Source: RHKX01 sp963743875 | GTDB taxonomy: Bacteria > Actinomycetota > Thermoleophilia > Solirubrobacterales > 70-9 | Reading direction: 5' to 3' | NCBI GenBank assembly: GCA_963743875.1 | Contig: CAVURM010000001.1 | Span: forward strand, 806,001 to 870,000 | DNA length: 64,000 nt | Notes under the pieces: generated by a model | Databases searched by the model: none | Told to the model about the DNA's origin: nothing | The model's input: the letters and a program-made list of their open reading frames with translations, nothing else | Translations under genes and position numbers: made by a program | Part shown: positions 44,130 through 51,442 of the stretch, piece after piece | How the letters are laid out: every line of letters starts with the position of its first letter | Numbering within the stretch: position 1 is the stretch's first letter

Positions 44130-45173
44130 CTAGGAGGCGAGGTGCAGGTCGAGCCCGAGAAAGCGCCCCACATCGGCGACCTCGGCTTCGAGGGCGCCGA
44201 TGGCGTGGCTGGGGAGCGGTTCCGAGAAAGGCGAGATTCGCACCTTGCGTCGCTTGCCCGAGCCCTCGAGCCGCCACGTTGCGGCGCCCCGACCGGCGAC
44301 CAGGAGCATAGCTCTGATCATTCCCGCACCGCCGCCGATCCGGTAGTCGTGTTCGGCCGCGATAACCGGCTCACGAGTGCTCCAACCGAGCATCGCCGTG
44401 TCGAAGGCGCCAAGCAGCTGCGCGGTCGGAGGCGCAGGTGAAGCCGCTTCGAGGGTGCCGGGAAACGCGAGCAGGTCCCCGTGGCGCTCGAGCGGGCCGG
44501 CCGCTTCCAGGGCCCGGCGACACTTCGTAACCGGCAACCCCGACCAGCGGGCGAGATCGCCGGCCGACGCCGGCCCGTAACCCTCGAGGTAGCGGGTCCC
44601 GAGCGTGGCGAGCGCCTCGTCTACGTCGACTTTCGGCGGCGGCTCGACCGCGCGAAACGTCCCGTCGGCGAGGCCGACGACGCGACCCGAGGAGGCGAGC
44701 CACGGCATCAGGATGTTGATCGAATAGTCGCCGAGGGAGGGCAGGCCCCGCTCGCCGAGGAGCTCGATCAGGCGCGCCCGGGTCATCGGGGCTTCGGCGA
44801 GGATCTCGATCGCGGGCTCAAAGATCCGGCGCGCCGTCTCGAGGTTTTCGCGCTTGGCCATGAGGCCGTCGAAGCGACGCCGGTTGCGCGGGCCGGTGAG
44901 CGTGGTGAGCCAGGAAAGGTCGGAGGCGGCGACCAGGTGGGCCGTCCCGCGAACCGTCCAGGTCCGGACGAGGGGTGCGGCATCGACCTCCTCCCGGGTC
45001 ACGCCCGCGACCCTCGAGCGGATCGCCAGGCCGGCCGCCCGAACGTCCTGGGCCTGAAGCCCGAGCACCGATCGCGCCGCCTCGGCGGAATCAGCGGCTC
45101 CCGCCTGCGGGCTCAGGCGTTGCGCGGCAAGCCGGAGGCGAACCAGTAGCTCGGGCGGGATCGGAGTGCTCAC
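44130..45173 (-). CDS. Winged-helix DNA-binding protein (HTH_42, AlkX/YcaQ-like)
   Basis: A 347-aa protein of the winged-helix family that includes crosslink-repair glycosylases such as AlkZ/YcaQ and uncharacterised actinobacterial relatives. Typical blocks: SVLGLQAQDVRAAGLAIRSRV, VRTWTVRGTAHLVAASDLSWL, LIELLGERGLPSLG and YGPASAGDLARWSGLPVTKCRRAL. The QxQ-type catalytic motif of true YcaQ glycosylases is represented here only by LQAQD, so activity is uncertain. The GTG at 45173 is chosen because family similarity begins there. Confidence 0.8.
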   Translation of the reverse strand: MSTPIPPELLVRLRLAAQRLSPQAGAADSAEAARSVLGLQAQDVRAAGLAIRSRVAGVTREEVDAAPLVRTWTVRGTAHLVAASDLSWLTTLTGPRNRRRFDGLMAKRENLETARRIFEPAIEILAEAPMTRARLIELLGERGLPSLGDYSINILMPWLASSGRVVGLADGTFRAVEPPPKVDVDEALATLGTRYLEGYGPASAGDLARWSGLPVTKCRRALEAAGPLERHGDLLAFPGTLEAASPAPPTAQLLGAFDTAMLGWSTREPVIAAEHDYRIGGGAGMIRAMLLVAGRGAATWRLEGSGKRRKVRISPFSEPLPSHAIGALEAEVADVGRFLGLDLHLAS

Positions 45174-45243
45174 CGGTCGATCGACACGACGAGGGAGACA
45201 GTCCCGATGCTTGCGAAGAGGCCGAACACGGATCGGCGTCAGC

Positions 45244-45381
45244 CTATTTCGGGAGTTGGGGCGAAGGCGGGGAGATCCGGGGCATCGGCCTGCCTCGGCG
45301 GGTGACGAGGAACTCCTCGCCGGCTGAGGCACGCTGAAGAAAGCGGGCGTAGCGGTAGCCAAATTCCTCGGCGCCGACGAT
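45244..45381 (-). pseudogene. Phd/YefM-like antitoxin fragment without a start codon
   Basis: A 45-codon open stretch reading IVGAEEFGYRYARFLQRASAGE, then EFLVTRRGRPMPRISPP. It matches the antitoxin pattern of a VGA-E start, a helix, AGE-E..VT-RGRP-ARI. There is no ATG, GTG or TTG at the expected start; the frame runs back through the tRNA-Ala gene. No toxin gene follows. It is either a decayed antitoxin or a gene using ATC. It lies 22 nt downstream of the tRNA 3' end. Confidence 0.45.
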
Positions 45382-45403
45382 GGTCGGAGCCGAGGAACTG
45401 GAG

Positions 45404-45477
45404 TGGAGCTGGTCGGACTCGAACCGACGCCCTACCGGCTGCCAGCCGATCGCTCTAGCCAACTGAGCTACAGCCCC
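45404..45477 (-). tRNA. tRNA-Ala, anticodon GGC
   Basis: 74 nt on the minus strand. The acceptor arms GGGGCTG and CAGCTCC pair in full (one G-U). The D arm is TAGCTCAGTTGGCTAGAGC; the anticodon stem ATCGG/CCGGT encloses the loop CTGGCAG with anticodon GGC, reading GCC/GCU alanine codons. The T arm is GTCGG-TTCGAGT-CCGAC. The discriminator is A; CCA is not encoded. The gene is uninterrupted. Confidence 0.95.
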
Positions 45478-45490
45478 AGTGAACTCGTAA

Positions 45491-45901
45491 TCAGAAGCGT
45501 AGTTTATCGCCGCCTGTTGATTGTTCTTCGCCGGCTTCAACCGAAGGAAAAATGGCCGATCGTCCAGCCAGCTCCTCGATGGGAAACAGGTAGCACTGAT
45601 CGAGATCGCCGCAGTAGGCCGCGATGGCGTCGATCTCGTCAGCTTCGTACTTGCTTCGTACATATCCATTCAACGGGGTGTGGCGAGAGGTGGCCAAGTG
45701 AATCTGAACGACCTCGGCGCGTTTCCTTGCCCATTTGCATTGGACGCGCAGGATTCGATGCTCGATTTCAAGCGCCAGGTCGTATCGGCCATGTTCGACC
45801 ATAGGCCACAGCACGCCGAGACCGAGCGCTGCTGCCCTGGCGGCGATGGCCAACTCCGCCACAGCTCCCTTGTGATTGGGTGTTCCTAACTGCACGAACA
45901 C
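45491..45901 (-). CDS. PD-(D/E)XK endonuclease-like protein (PDDEXK_5, group I intron-associated type)
   Basis: A protein of about 136 aa. NHKGAVAELAIAARAAALGLGVLWPMVEHGRYDLALEIEHRILRVQCKW shows the nuclease core: Glu in AELA, Asp in RYDL and the Q-x-K of LRVQCKW. The later YEADEIDAIAAYCGDLDQCYLFPIEELAG matches the tail of the same family. Starts at GTG 45901 or 45895 are possible. It ends 13 nt before the 5' end of tRNA-Ala on the same strand, so both may be on one transcript. No intron is present in the tRNA. Such free-standing members occur widely without known function. Confidence 0.75.
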   Translation of the reverse strand: MFVQLGTPNHKGAVAELAIAARAAALGLGVLWPMVEHGRYDLALEIEHRILRVQCKWARKRAEVVQIHLATSRHTPLNGYVRSKYEADEIDAIAAYCGDLDQCYLFPIEELAGRSAIFPSVEAGEEQSTGGDKLRF

Positions 45902-46029
45902 ACGTTCGCATAGCGGTCGGACGGTACCGTTGCCAAGGCGCAGGGATCGGGATGGGCGCAGAGTATTCTCAGCGGTAATCGCCACCGTGGCCGAGCGCGT
46001 GGCCTGGAGCAAGGAGCCAAGAGCGACAG

Positions 46030-46734
46030 ATGGACGATCAGTACGGAACCCCCGCCCTCCCGAGCGCCGACGCGCAGCTCGCGAGGCAGTCGTTTCTGAC
46101 CAGCGTCTTCGGCTGGATGTTCCTCGGCCTCGCGCTGACCGCGGGGATCGCCGCCTACGTGGCGGCCAGCACCGACATGATCAAGTGGTTCGACGAGAAC
46201 CAGTTCGCGTTCATCGTGATGATCTTCGGGCAGCTCGGCCTGGTGGTCGCGATCTCGGCCGGGATCAACAAGATCAGCTACTCGACCGCGGTCTTCCTCT
46301 TCGCCGCCTACGCAGCTCTTAACGGCTTTCTGTTCTCGGTGATCCTGTCGGTCTATACGACGTCATCGATCGCCGGAGCGTTTGCCGTGTCGGCCGGGAT
46401 GTTCGGATCGATGGCCCTCTACGGTTACGTGACCAAGCGCGACCTCTCGGGCATGCGCTCGATCCTGTTCATGGGATTGATCGGCCTGCTCATCGGGATG
46501 GTCGTGAACATGTTCTGGGCCAACTCGACCCTCTACTGGTTCGTCACCTTCGGCGGCGTCCTTCTCTTCTGCGCCCTGACCGCCTACGACATGCAGAAGA
46601 TCAAGAGGATCGGCGAGAGCGGGATCAGCGGCGAGGATGCGAAGAAGGCAACGATCCTCGGTGCCCTCTCGCTCTACCTCGACTTCATCAACCTGTTCCT
46701 CTTCATGCTGAGGATCTTCGGCTCCGCAAGGTGA
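46030..46734 (+). CDS. Bax inhibitor-1/YccA family membrane protein
   Basis: A 234-aa membrane protein with seven hydrophobic helices, from SVFGWMFLGLALTAGIAAYV to LYLDFINLFLFMLRIFG. The C-terminal di-Asp region (TAYDMQKIK, then SLYLDFINLF) is the hallmark of the BI-1 family, whose members are pH-sensitive calcium leak channels or protease regulators. An AAGGAGCC ribosome binding site precedes the ATG. Single gene, convergent with the DivIVA-like gene. Confidence 0.92.
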   Translation: MDDQYGTPALPSADAQLARQSFLTSVFGWMFLGLALTAGIAAYVAASTDMIKWFDENQFAFIVMIFGQLGLVVAISAGINKISYSTAVFLFAAYAALNGFLFSVILSVYTTSSIAGAFAVSAGMFGSMALYGYVTKRDLSGMRSILFMGLIGLLIGMVVNMFWANSTLYWFVTFGGVLLFCALTAYDMQKIKRIGESGISGEDAKKATILGALSLYLDFINLFLFMLRIFGSAR

Positions 46735-46736
46735 TC

Positions 46737-46839
46737 TGACGCGGCTGGGAGCCGCCGGGCCAAGGAAGAGGGACGCGATGCGGCCAAAGAGGGCCGTGAG
46801 CGGCCCGATGACGCCGGGCCGGCGCCTCCCAGGCCGTCA
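46737..46839. terminator. Large nested inverted repeat between convergent genes
   Basis: TGACGCGGCTGGGAG (46737-46751) pairs with CTCCCAGGCCGTCA (46826-46839), with one bulge. Inside, GGGCCG (46791-46796) pairs with CGGCCC (46801-46806) around TGAG. The structure spans the whole gap between the bax inhibitor gene and the DivIVA-like gene and overlaps the stop codon of the latter, consistent with a bidirectional terminator. No T-tracts are visible. Confidence 0.5.
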
Positions 46840-47619
46840 GAGGTCGAGAATCAGTTCGTCGTCGGTCCTGGATCTCACCTTGAACTCGAGGTCGCTGTTC
46901 TCCTCCAGCTCGCGAAGGAGGTCCACCGGTTCGCTGAGCGCCACGTCGATCCGCGCGCGTCCGCCGGAGAAGCGCTTGATCGAGATGTCGCCCGTGGCGC
47001 CGATGGCGTTGGCGGCGTCCTCGAAGCGCACCAGCTGTGAGAAGTCCTCAAAGGGGCCGATGTCGACGCTGACGTGACGGCGGGGTGCGCCGGCCACCTG
47101 CCCCGCGGCGAACGACACCCGCGCCTGAGCGGACCGGGCCAGCGGGGGATCCGGCGTCTCGGCCTCCCATTCCCCGGCGACCCGTGCGAGCGCGTCCTCG
47201 AGCGCAAGGTGCAGCCGATCGCGGGCCTCCGCCAGCCTCGGATCGCCGAGATCAATGAGACGGGCGTTGACCCCAGCGGCCTCCCGCAACGCCGACAGGC
47301 GAATCCGCGTGGCGGCACCACGAGCGCTGACCCGCATCTCCTCGAGCTGGCTCGTCAGCACCGCCATGGTCCGCATCTCCTGCTCGGCGCGGGCGCGTGC
47401 GTCCGCAAGCTCAGCGCGCAGATGGTTCGCGACTGTCTCGCCCTCGGTGAGCTGTCCGCGAAGCGCCGCCGCCTCTCCCGTCAGGCGCTCGACCTCGGCG
47501 TCGCGACCACGAAGCGCCTCGGCCCTGCGGCCGAGTTCGGACTCGAGCGAATCGATCGCCTCGCCGACCTCCGACGGGCGGAATCCGAACAGCGACCTCC
47601 TGAACGTCTCTGCAGCGAT
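46837..47619 (-). CDS. DivIVA-like coiled-coil protein with a possible ATC start
   Basis: About 260 codons. The N-terminus FRRSLFGFRPSEVGEAIDSLESELGRRAEALRGRDAEVERL is a DivIVA-type module followed by a coiled coil. The C-terminus (HVSVDIGPFEDFSQLVRFEDAANAIGATGDISIKRFSGGRARIDVAL) looks like a ferredoxin-like beta-alpha-beta domain. The first ATG in this frame (47376) would remove the whole DivIVA part. Upstream the frame is open to a TAA at 47631-47629, with no ATG, GTG or TTG. An ATC at 47619 lies 6 nt behind a TAATCT box, exactly the layout of leaderless genes here. An indel is the alternative. Confidence 0.65.
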   Translation of the reverse strand: MAAETFRRSLFGFRPSEVGEAIDSLESELGRRAEALRGRDAEVERLTGEAAALRGQLTEGETVANHLRAELADARARAEQEMRTMAVLTSQLEEMRVSARGAATRIRLSALREAAGVNARLIDLGDPRLAEARDRLHLALEDALARVAGEWEAETPDPPLARSAQARVSFAAGQVAGAPRRHVSVDIGPFEDFSQLVRFEDAANAIGATGDISIKRFSGGRARIDVALSEPVDLLRELEENSDLEFKVRSRTDDELILDL

Positions 47620-47625
47620 GCGGCC

Positions 47626-47631
47626 AGATTA
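47626..47631 (-). promoter_or_regulatory. -10 box of putative leaderless promoter for the DivIVA-like gene
   Basis: TAATCT on the minus strand, then GGCCGC and the ATC at 47619 (6-nt spacing), in the 65-nt gap after rsfS. Confidence 0.4.
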
Positions 47632-47684
47632 TGGGCCGCCGCGGACGGTAAACAGCGGCGGAGCGCCGGATACCAGGGCTGGGA

Positions 47685-48071
47685 TCAGCCCTCGCCCATG
47701 GCCCGCGCCGGCGGCTCCTCGGGGAGGCCGAGGTCGATTTGGGGCGCCTCTCCCCAAAGTTGATCGAGCCTGTACAGATCGCGGGCCTCGGCGACGAAGA
47801 CGTGCAGGATGCAGTCGAGGAAGTCGACCAATACCCAGCGTCCCTCCGGCAGCCCCTCGACCCGGCGCGGCAGCAGATCGTCCTCGTGTTTGAGCTTGAA
47901 CTGAACCTCGTCGGCGATCGACTTCGCCTGCCGCTCGTTGCGGGCCGTGCAGATCAGGAGCACATCCGTGTAGCCGAGGATGCCCGAGACGTCGAGGCCG
48001 ACGAGATCGGTCGCACCCTTCGAGTCCGCGATCGCGGCGATTCGGCGAGCTAGATCCAGCGAGCCGCTCAC
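47685..48071 (-). CDS. rsfS: Ribosomal silencing factor RsfS
   Basis: A 128-aa protein that binds L14 and blocks subunit joining in stationary phase. Family motifs: DSKGATDLVGLDVSGILGYTDVLLICTARNERQ and WVLVDFLDCILHVFVAEARDLYRLDQLWG. A short Pro-rich tail follows. It overlaps nadD by 4 nt, the usual neighbour. Confidence 0.95.
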   Translation of the reverse strand: MSGSLDLARRIAAIADSKGATDLVGLDVSGILGYTDVLLICTARNERQAKSIADEVQFKLKHEDDLLPRRVEGLPEGRWVLVDFLDCILHVFVAEARDLYRLDQLWGEAPQIDLGLPEEPPARAMGEG

Positions 48072-48685
48072 TCCTCCACCCCGTCCTCCCGGTACAGGCC
48101 GCGATCGGCGATCAGCTGGGCGACCGCGTCGGGAACCAGCCAGCGAACCGGCCTGCCGGCCGCGATCCGGCCCCGGATCATCGAGGAGGAGATCCCGATC
48201 GAGGGCATCTCGATCCGAGTGACCCTTCGCTGTCCACCGATGCGAGCCAGGGTTTCGTCAACCTCGGAGCGGTCGAAGCCCGGACGCTCGGCGATCGCGA
48301 CCCGCGCCAGCTCGAGAACCCGTTCCGGACGCTTCCAGCGCTCGAGGCCGGCGGCGACGTCGGCACCCATCACGAAGGTCAGCTCACTCCCTGGAAGTTC
48401 ATCTGCGAGCAATTCAAGCGTACGGAAGGCGAAGGACGGCCCCTCCCGGTAGACCTCGAGCTCGGAGACCGAAATCCGATCGACCCCGGCGACCGCGAGA
48501 CGAGCCATCTCGAGCCTGACCTCGGGTCCCGGCTCGGGCTCGATCCGCTTGTGCGGCGCGACCCCCGTCGGGACCAGGATCAACTCGTCCAACTCGAGAT
48601 CGTGGACGGCCTCCTGAGCGAGCAGGAGATGGGCGAGATGCGGAGGATTGAACGCGCCCCCGAGGACGCCGACGGCGCGGCTCAC
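48068..48685 (-). CDS. nadD: Nicotinate-nucleotide adenylyltransferase
   Basis: A 205-aa enzyme adenylating nicotinate mononucleotide in NAD synthesis. Nucleotidyltransferase motifs: GVLGGAFNPPHLAHLLLAQEA with the HxxH pattern, and MPSIGISSSMIRGRI near the end. The GTG at 48685 overlaps the proA stop by 4 nt; the longer open frame upstream is in antisense phase to proA and is ignored. Confidence 0.95.
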   Translation of the reverse strand: MSRAVGVLGGAFNPPHLAHLLLAQEAVHDLELDELILVPTGVAPHKRIEPEPGPEVRLEMARLAVAGVDRISVSELEVYREGPSFAFRTLELLADELPGSELTFVMGADVAAGLERWKRPERVLELARVAIAERPGFDRSEVDETLARIGGQRRVTRIEMPSIGISSSMIRGRIAAGRPVRWLVPDAVAQLIADRGLYREDGVEE

Positions 48686-49947
48686 CCGCGGGTCTGACCC
48701 GTGCCCTGGAGTACGTACTTGGTCGAGGTCAGCTCCCGCAGCCCGATCGGACCCCGAGCATGCAGCTTCTGGGTCGAGTTGCCGATCTCGGCGCCCATCC
48801 CGAACTCGAAGCCGTCGGTGAAGCGGGTCGAAGCGTTGACGTAGACGCAGGCCGCGTCGACACCACCGGTGAACGCCCGGGCGGCCGCCTCGGAGGTGGT
48901 CACGATCGCCTCCGAGTGGCCGCTGCCGTGTCGGTTGATGTGCGCGATCGCGTCCTCGAGCGAATCGACGACCGCCACGGACATCTTCAGACCGTGGTAC
49001 TCGCGATCCCAATCGTCGTCGGTGGCAGCACCGACGGAGACGTCCCCGGCGTCGACCCGAACCCGCTCGTCACCCACCAGCTCGACGCCGGCCGACGACA
49101 GCTCGGTGAGGATGGCCGGCAGGAACCTCTCGGCGACCGCCGCGTTCACCAGCAGTGTCTCGGCCGCATTGCAGACGCCGGGTCTCTGGACCTTGGCGTT
49201 GTAGGCGATGCCCCGCGCCATCTCGAGGTCGGCGTCGACATCCACGTAGATGTGACAGTTACCGGACGCGGCGTAGAGGATCGGCACCTCTGCAACCTCC
49301 TCGAGCGCCGCCTTCAGACCCTCGCCTCCACGCGGGATGATCAGGTCGACGAAGTCGCGTTGGCGGGCCAGGGCGCTGAGTTCCTCGCGGCCGCCTCCCG
49401 CCACTGCTTCCACCGTGCCATCCGGAAGACCCGCTTCGGCAACGGCCTCGCGGACGAGCTCGACGAGCACGGCGTTCGAGGCGGCCGCGGAACTCGAACC
49501 GCGCAGGACGGCCGCGTTGCCGCTCTTCAGACACAGGGCTGCGGCATCGACGGTCACGTTCGGGCGAGCCTCGTAGACGATGGCGATCACGCCGATCGGA
49601 ACGCGGCGGTGCTCCATCTCGATTCCGCTCTCCAGCGTGCGCTTCTCCAGCAGCTCGCCAACGGGATCTTCGAGTCCGATCACAGCCTCGACCCCAACGG
49701 CCATCGCCTCGACCCGGGCGTCGTCGAGGCTCAGCCGGTCGACTAGCGCGTCGTCGAGCCCGGCCTCCCTCCCACGCTGAAGGTCGACGAGGTTGGCGGC
49801 GAGGATGTCGCCGGCCCGCTCGCGCAGGAGCCGCGCAAGAGCCGTCAGCGCCTGATCCTTCGCGGGGGTCTGAACTCCGGGCAGGACCAGCGAAGCCGCC
49901 TTGGCCCGGCGACATATCTCGGTCACGGATTCAGCAGTGACGGCCAT
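48682..49947 (-). CDS. proA: Gamma-glutamyl phosphate reductase
   Basis: A 421-aa NADPH-dependent reductase, second step of proline synthesis. The catalytic Cys is in VQRPGVCNAAETLLVN; EARPNVTVDAAALCLKSGNAAVLRG and DAACVYVNASTRFTDGFEFGMGAEIG are conserved. The ATG at 49947 is chosen; the open frame upstream has no family similarity. A TACTCT box lies 6 nt before this ATG, so proA may have its own leaderless promoter in the 184-nt gap after proB. Confidence 0.96.
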   Translation of the reverse strand: MAVTAESVTEICRRAKAASLVLPGVQTPAKDQALTALARLLRERAGDILAANLVDLQRGREAGLDDALVDRLSLDDARVEAMAVGVEAVIGLEDPVGELLEKRTLESGIEMEHRRVPIGVIAIVYEARPNVTVDAAALCLKSGNAAVLRGSSSAAASNAVLVELVREAVAEAGLPDGTVEAVAGGGREELSALARQRDFVDLIIPRGGEGLKAALEEVAEVPILYAASGNCHIYVDVDADLEMARGIAYNAKVQRPGVCNAAETLLVNAAVAERFLPAILTELSSAGVELVGDERVRVDAGDVSVGAATDDDWDREYHGLKMSVAVVDSLEDAIAHINRHGSGHSEAIVTTSEAAARAFTGGVDAACVYVNASTRFTDGFEFGMGAEIGNSTQKLHARGPIGLRELTSTKYVLQGTGQTRG

Positions 49948-49953
49948 CGGGAA

Positions 49954-49959
49954 AGAGTA
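49954..49959 (-). promoter_or_regulatory. -10 box of leaderless promoter for proA-nadD-rsfS
   Basis: TACTCT on the minus strand, then TTCCCG and the ATG at 49947 (6-nt spacing). Confidence 0.45.
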
Positions 49960-50034
49960 ACGGGGGAGATCGGTGTGGCCGGCCCGGGAACCGTGACCGC
50001 CGGTCGAACTTTGCCATGGCACGGAGGGCTCGAA

Positions 50035-50086
50035 TGCCAGTGAATGGGATAACTCCGGGATATCGGAGAAATCCCATGCACTGGCA
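50035..50086. repeat. Long near-perfect hairpin between proB and proA
   Basis: TGCCAGTGAATGGGAT (50035-50050) pairs with ATCCCATGCACTGGCA (50071-50086) with a single mismatch. The 20-nt interior itself folds: CTCCG (50053-50057) with CGGAG (50064-50068). The interior begins AACTCCG, part of the block GGATAACTCCG shared with the 3'-end stem-loop elements. CTTTGCCA at 50009-50016 could compete for pairing with TGGCAAAG (50082-50089). Confidence 0.6.
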
Positions 50087-50097
50087 AAGCACCAGCG

Positions 50098-50134
50098 CTC
50101 CGAAGGAAGCGAAGCATTCCCCCGGGGCCGCCTA
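50098..50134 (-). repeat. Reduced copy of the 3'-end stem-loop element, after proB
   Basis: Just behind the proB TAG (50134-50132), bases 50105-50120 read GGAAGCGAAGCATTCC, a GGAA/TTCC mini-stem around GCGAAGCA. The complete copies have the same arms and loop ends (GGAAGCGG..AAGCGGAGCATTCC at 28934-28960). CCCCGGGG at 50120-50127 adds a palindrome. Confidence 0.5.
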
Positions 50135-51220
50135 GGTGAGCACGAACCGGTCCCGGTGGATCGCCTCCTCGGCACCGCCGGGAAGGATCTCGGCGACCTC
50201 CGAGCTGCGCTTGCCGCTCAGGCGCTGGAGGACCTCGGAGGAGTGCTCGGCGATGCCCTTGCCGACGATGCCCCGCCCGTCGATGACCTCAACGGGGTCC
50301 CCGGCGGCGAAGCTCCCCTCAACCGTGGTTATGCCGACCGGGAGTAGTGAGGAGCCGCTCTCGCGGAGGACGCGTCCAGCGCCATCGTCGACGACGATCC
50401 GCCCCTGGGCCGGGGTCGCCCAGCGAAGCCAAAGCTTGAAGCTGGGCGCGCGGTCATTGCCGCCGCTGAAGGAGGTGCCAACCTTCTCTCCGCGGGCGGC
50501 GGCGAGGAGGGTGCCGGGAGCGGTCCCGTCGCAGATCGTCACGCCGATGCCGGAGCCGCTCGCCATCTGTGCGGCGACGACCTTGCTTCGCATCCCGCCC
50601 GAGCCGAACTGCGAGCCTCGCGAGCCGATCTCGTAGTCGTCGAGCTCGCCCGTGTCACCGACGTGCTCCACCAGCTCGGCATCGGGGTTGGCGCGCGGGT
50701 CGGAGTTGAAGAGGCCGGTCTGGTCGGTGAGCAGGATCAGTCGCCGCGCCTCGATCATGATCGCTACCTGGGCCGAGAGGAAGTCGTTGTCGCCGAAGGT
50801 GATCTCGTCGGTGGCGGTCGTGTCGTTCTCGTTGATCACGGGCACGACGTGCCAGGCGAGCAGCCGCTGGAGCGTCTGTCGCGCGTTCAGATAGTTGATC
50901 CGCTCGGACATGTCGAACGCGGTGAGCAGCACCTGCGCGGCTCGCGCGTCGCCACGAGCCAGGCGCTCCTCGTAGGAGCGGAACAGCGAGCCCTGCCCGA
51001 CGGCGGATGCGGCCTGGAGCTCGTCCACCGCCGACGGGCGCACCGCGAGTCCGAGCAGCCGCCTCCCCCGAGCGATCGCTCCCGAGGTGACCATGACGAT
51101 CTCCTCCCCGCCCTCGTGCAGTTCGGCAACCTGCGCGCAGACCTGATCGAGCACGTCCGTGCGCAGAGCACCATCGGCACCAGCAACGATCGATGATCCG
51201 AGTTTGACGACCAAAGTCAC
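50132..51220 (-). CDS. proB: Glutamate 5-kinase
   Basis: A 362-aa kinase, first step of proline synthesis. Amino acid kinase motifs: VVKLGSSIVAG, MVTSGAIARGRRLLGL and VPVINENDTTATDEI; a C-terminal PUA domain (QGRIVVDDGAGRVLRESGSSLLPVGI onward) is present, as in feedback-regulated enzymes. Start is a GTG at 51220. It follows obgE after a 222-nt gap containing two stem-loop elements. Confidence 0.96.
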   Translation of the reverse strand: MTLVVKLGSSIVAGADGALRTDVLDQVCAQVAELHEGGEEIVMVTSGAIARGRRLLGLAVRPSAVDELQAASAVGQGSLFRSYEERLARGDARAAQVLLTAFDMSERINYLNARQTLQRLLAWHVVPVINENDTTATDEITFGDNDFLSAQVAIMIEARRLILLTDQTGLFNSDPRANPDAELVEHVGDTGELDDYEIGSRGSQFGSGGMRSKVVAAQMASGSGIGVTICDGTAPGTLLAAARGEKVGTSFSGGNDRAPSFKLWLRWATPAQGRIVVDDGAGRVLRESGSSLLPVGITTVEGSFAAGDPVEVIDGRGIVGKGIAEHSSEVLQRLSGKRSSEVAEILPGGAEEAIHRDRFVLT

Positions 51221-51242
51221 AGGACGGGCAGTCTGACACCGC

Positions 51243-51442
51243 CGAACCGGACGCGAAGCAGAGCCTCCACCCCACCAATCACCTGACGCCCCTGCCGAGC
51301 GGCAACACCGCGCCGACCGAGCAGAGCGGACGCGCAGCGGAGCATCTGCTCGGAGTTATCCCTGACGCCCTTGCCGAGCGGCAACACCGGGCAGGCCGAC
51401 CGGACCGGACGCGCAGCGGAGGATCCGGTCGGAGTTATCCAC
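51243..51442 (-). repeat. Tandem pair of 3'-end stem-loop elements, after obgE
   Basis: Two full copies in about 160 nt. Copy A: stem CCGAGCAGA (51317-51325) / TCTGCTCGG (51345-51353). Copy B: CCGACCGGA (51396-51404) / TCCGGTCGG (51424-51432). Both have 19-nt loops containing GGACGCGCAGCGGAG. Each is preceded by CCTGACGCCC-TGCCGAGCGGCAACACCG (51282-51310 and 51361-51389, with one C/T difference) and followed by AGTTATCC. A truncated unit (CCGAACCGGACGCGAAGC) stands at 51243-51260. Read in the sense of obgE, copy B begins GGATAACTCCGA 2 nt after the obgE TAG. Confidence 0.75.

Noticed and set aside
42737..44311. A 524-codon plus-strand open frame opposite leuS
   Set aside because: leuS has all catalytic motifs on the minus strand; the opposite frame is its shadow.
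45404..45477. A group I intron in tRNA-Ala, suggested by the adjacent nuclease gene
   Set aside because: The tRNA folds completely without interruption.
45491..45669. The first half of an open frame covering 45244-45669
   Set aside because: Above 45490 it is out of frame with the nuclease gene, and it then runs through the tRNA; only the antitoxin-like end shows a family pattern.
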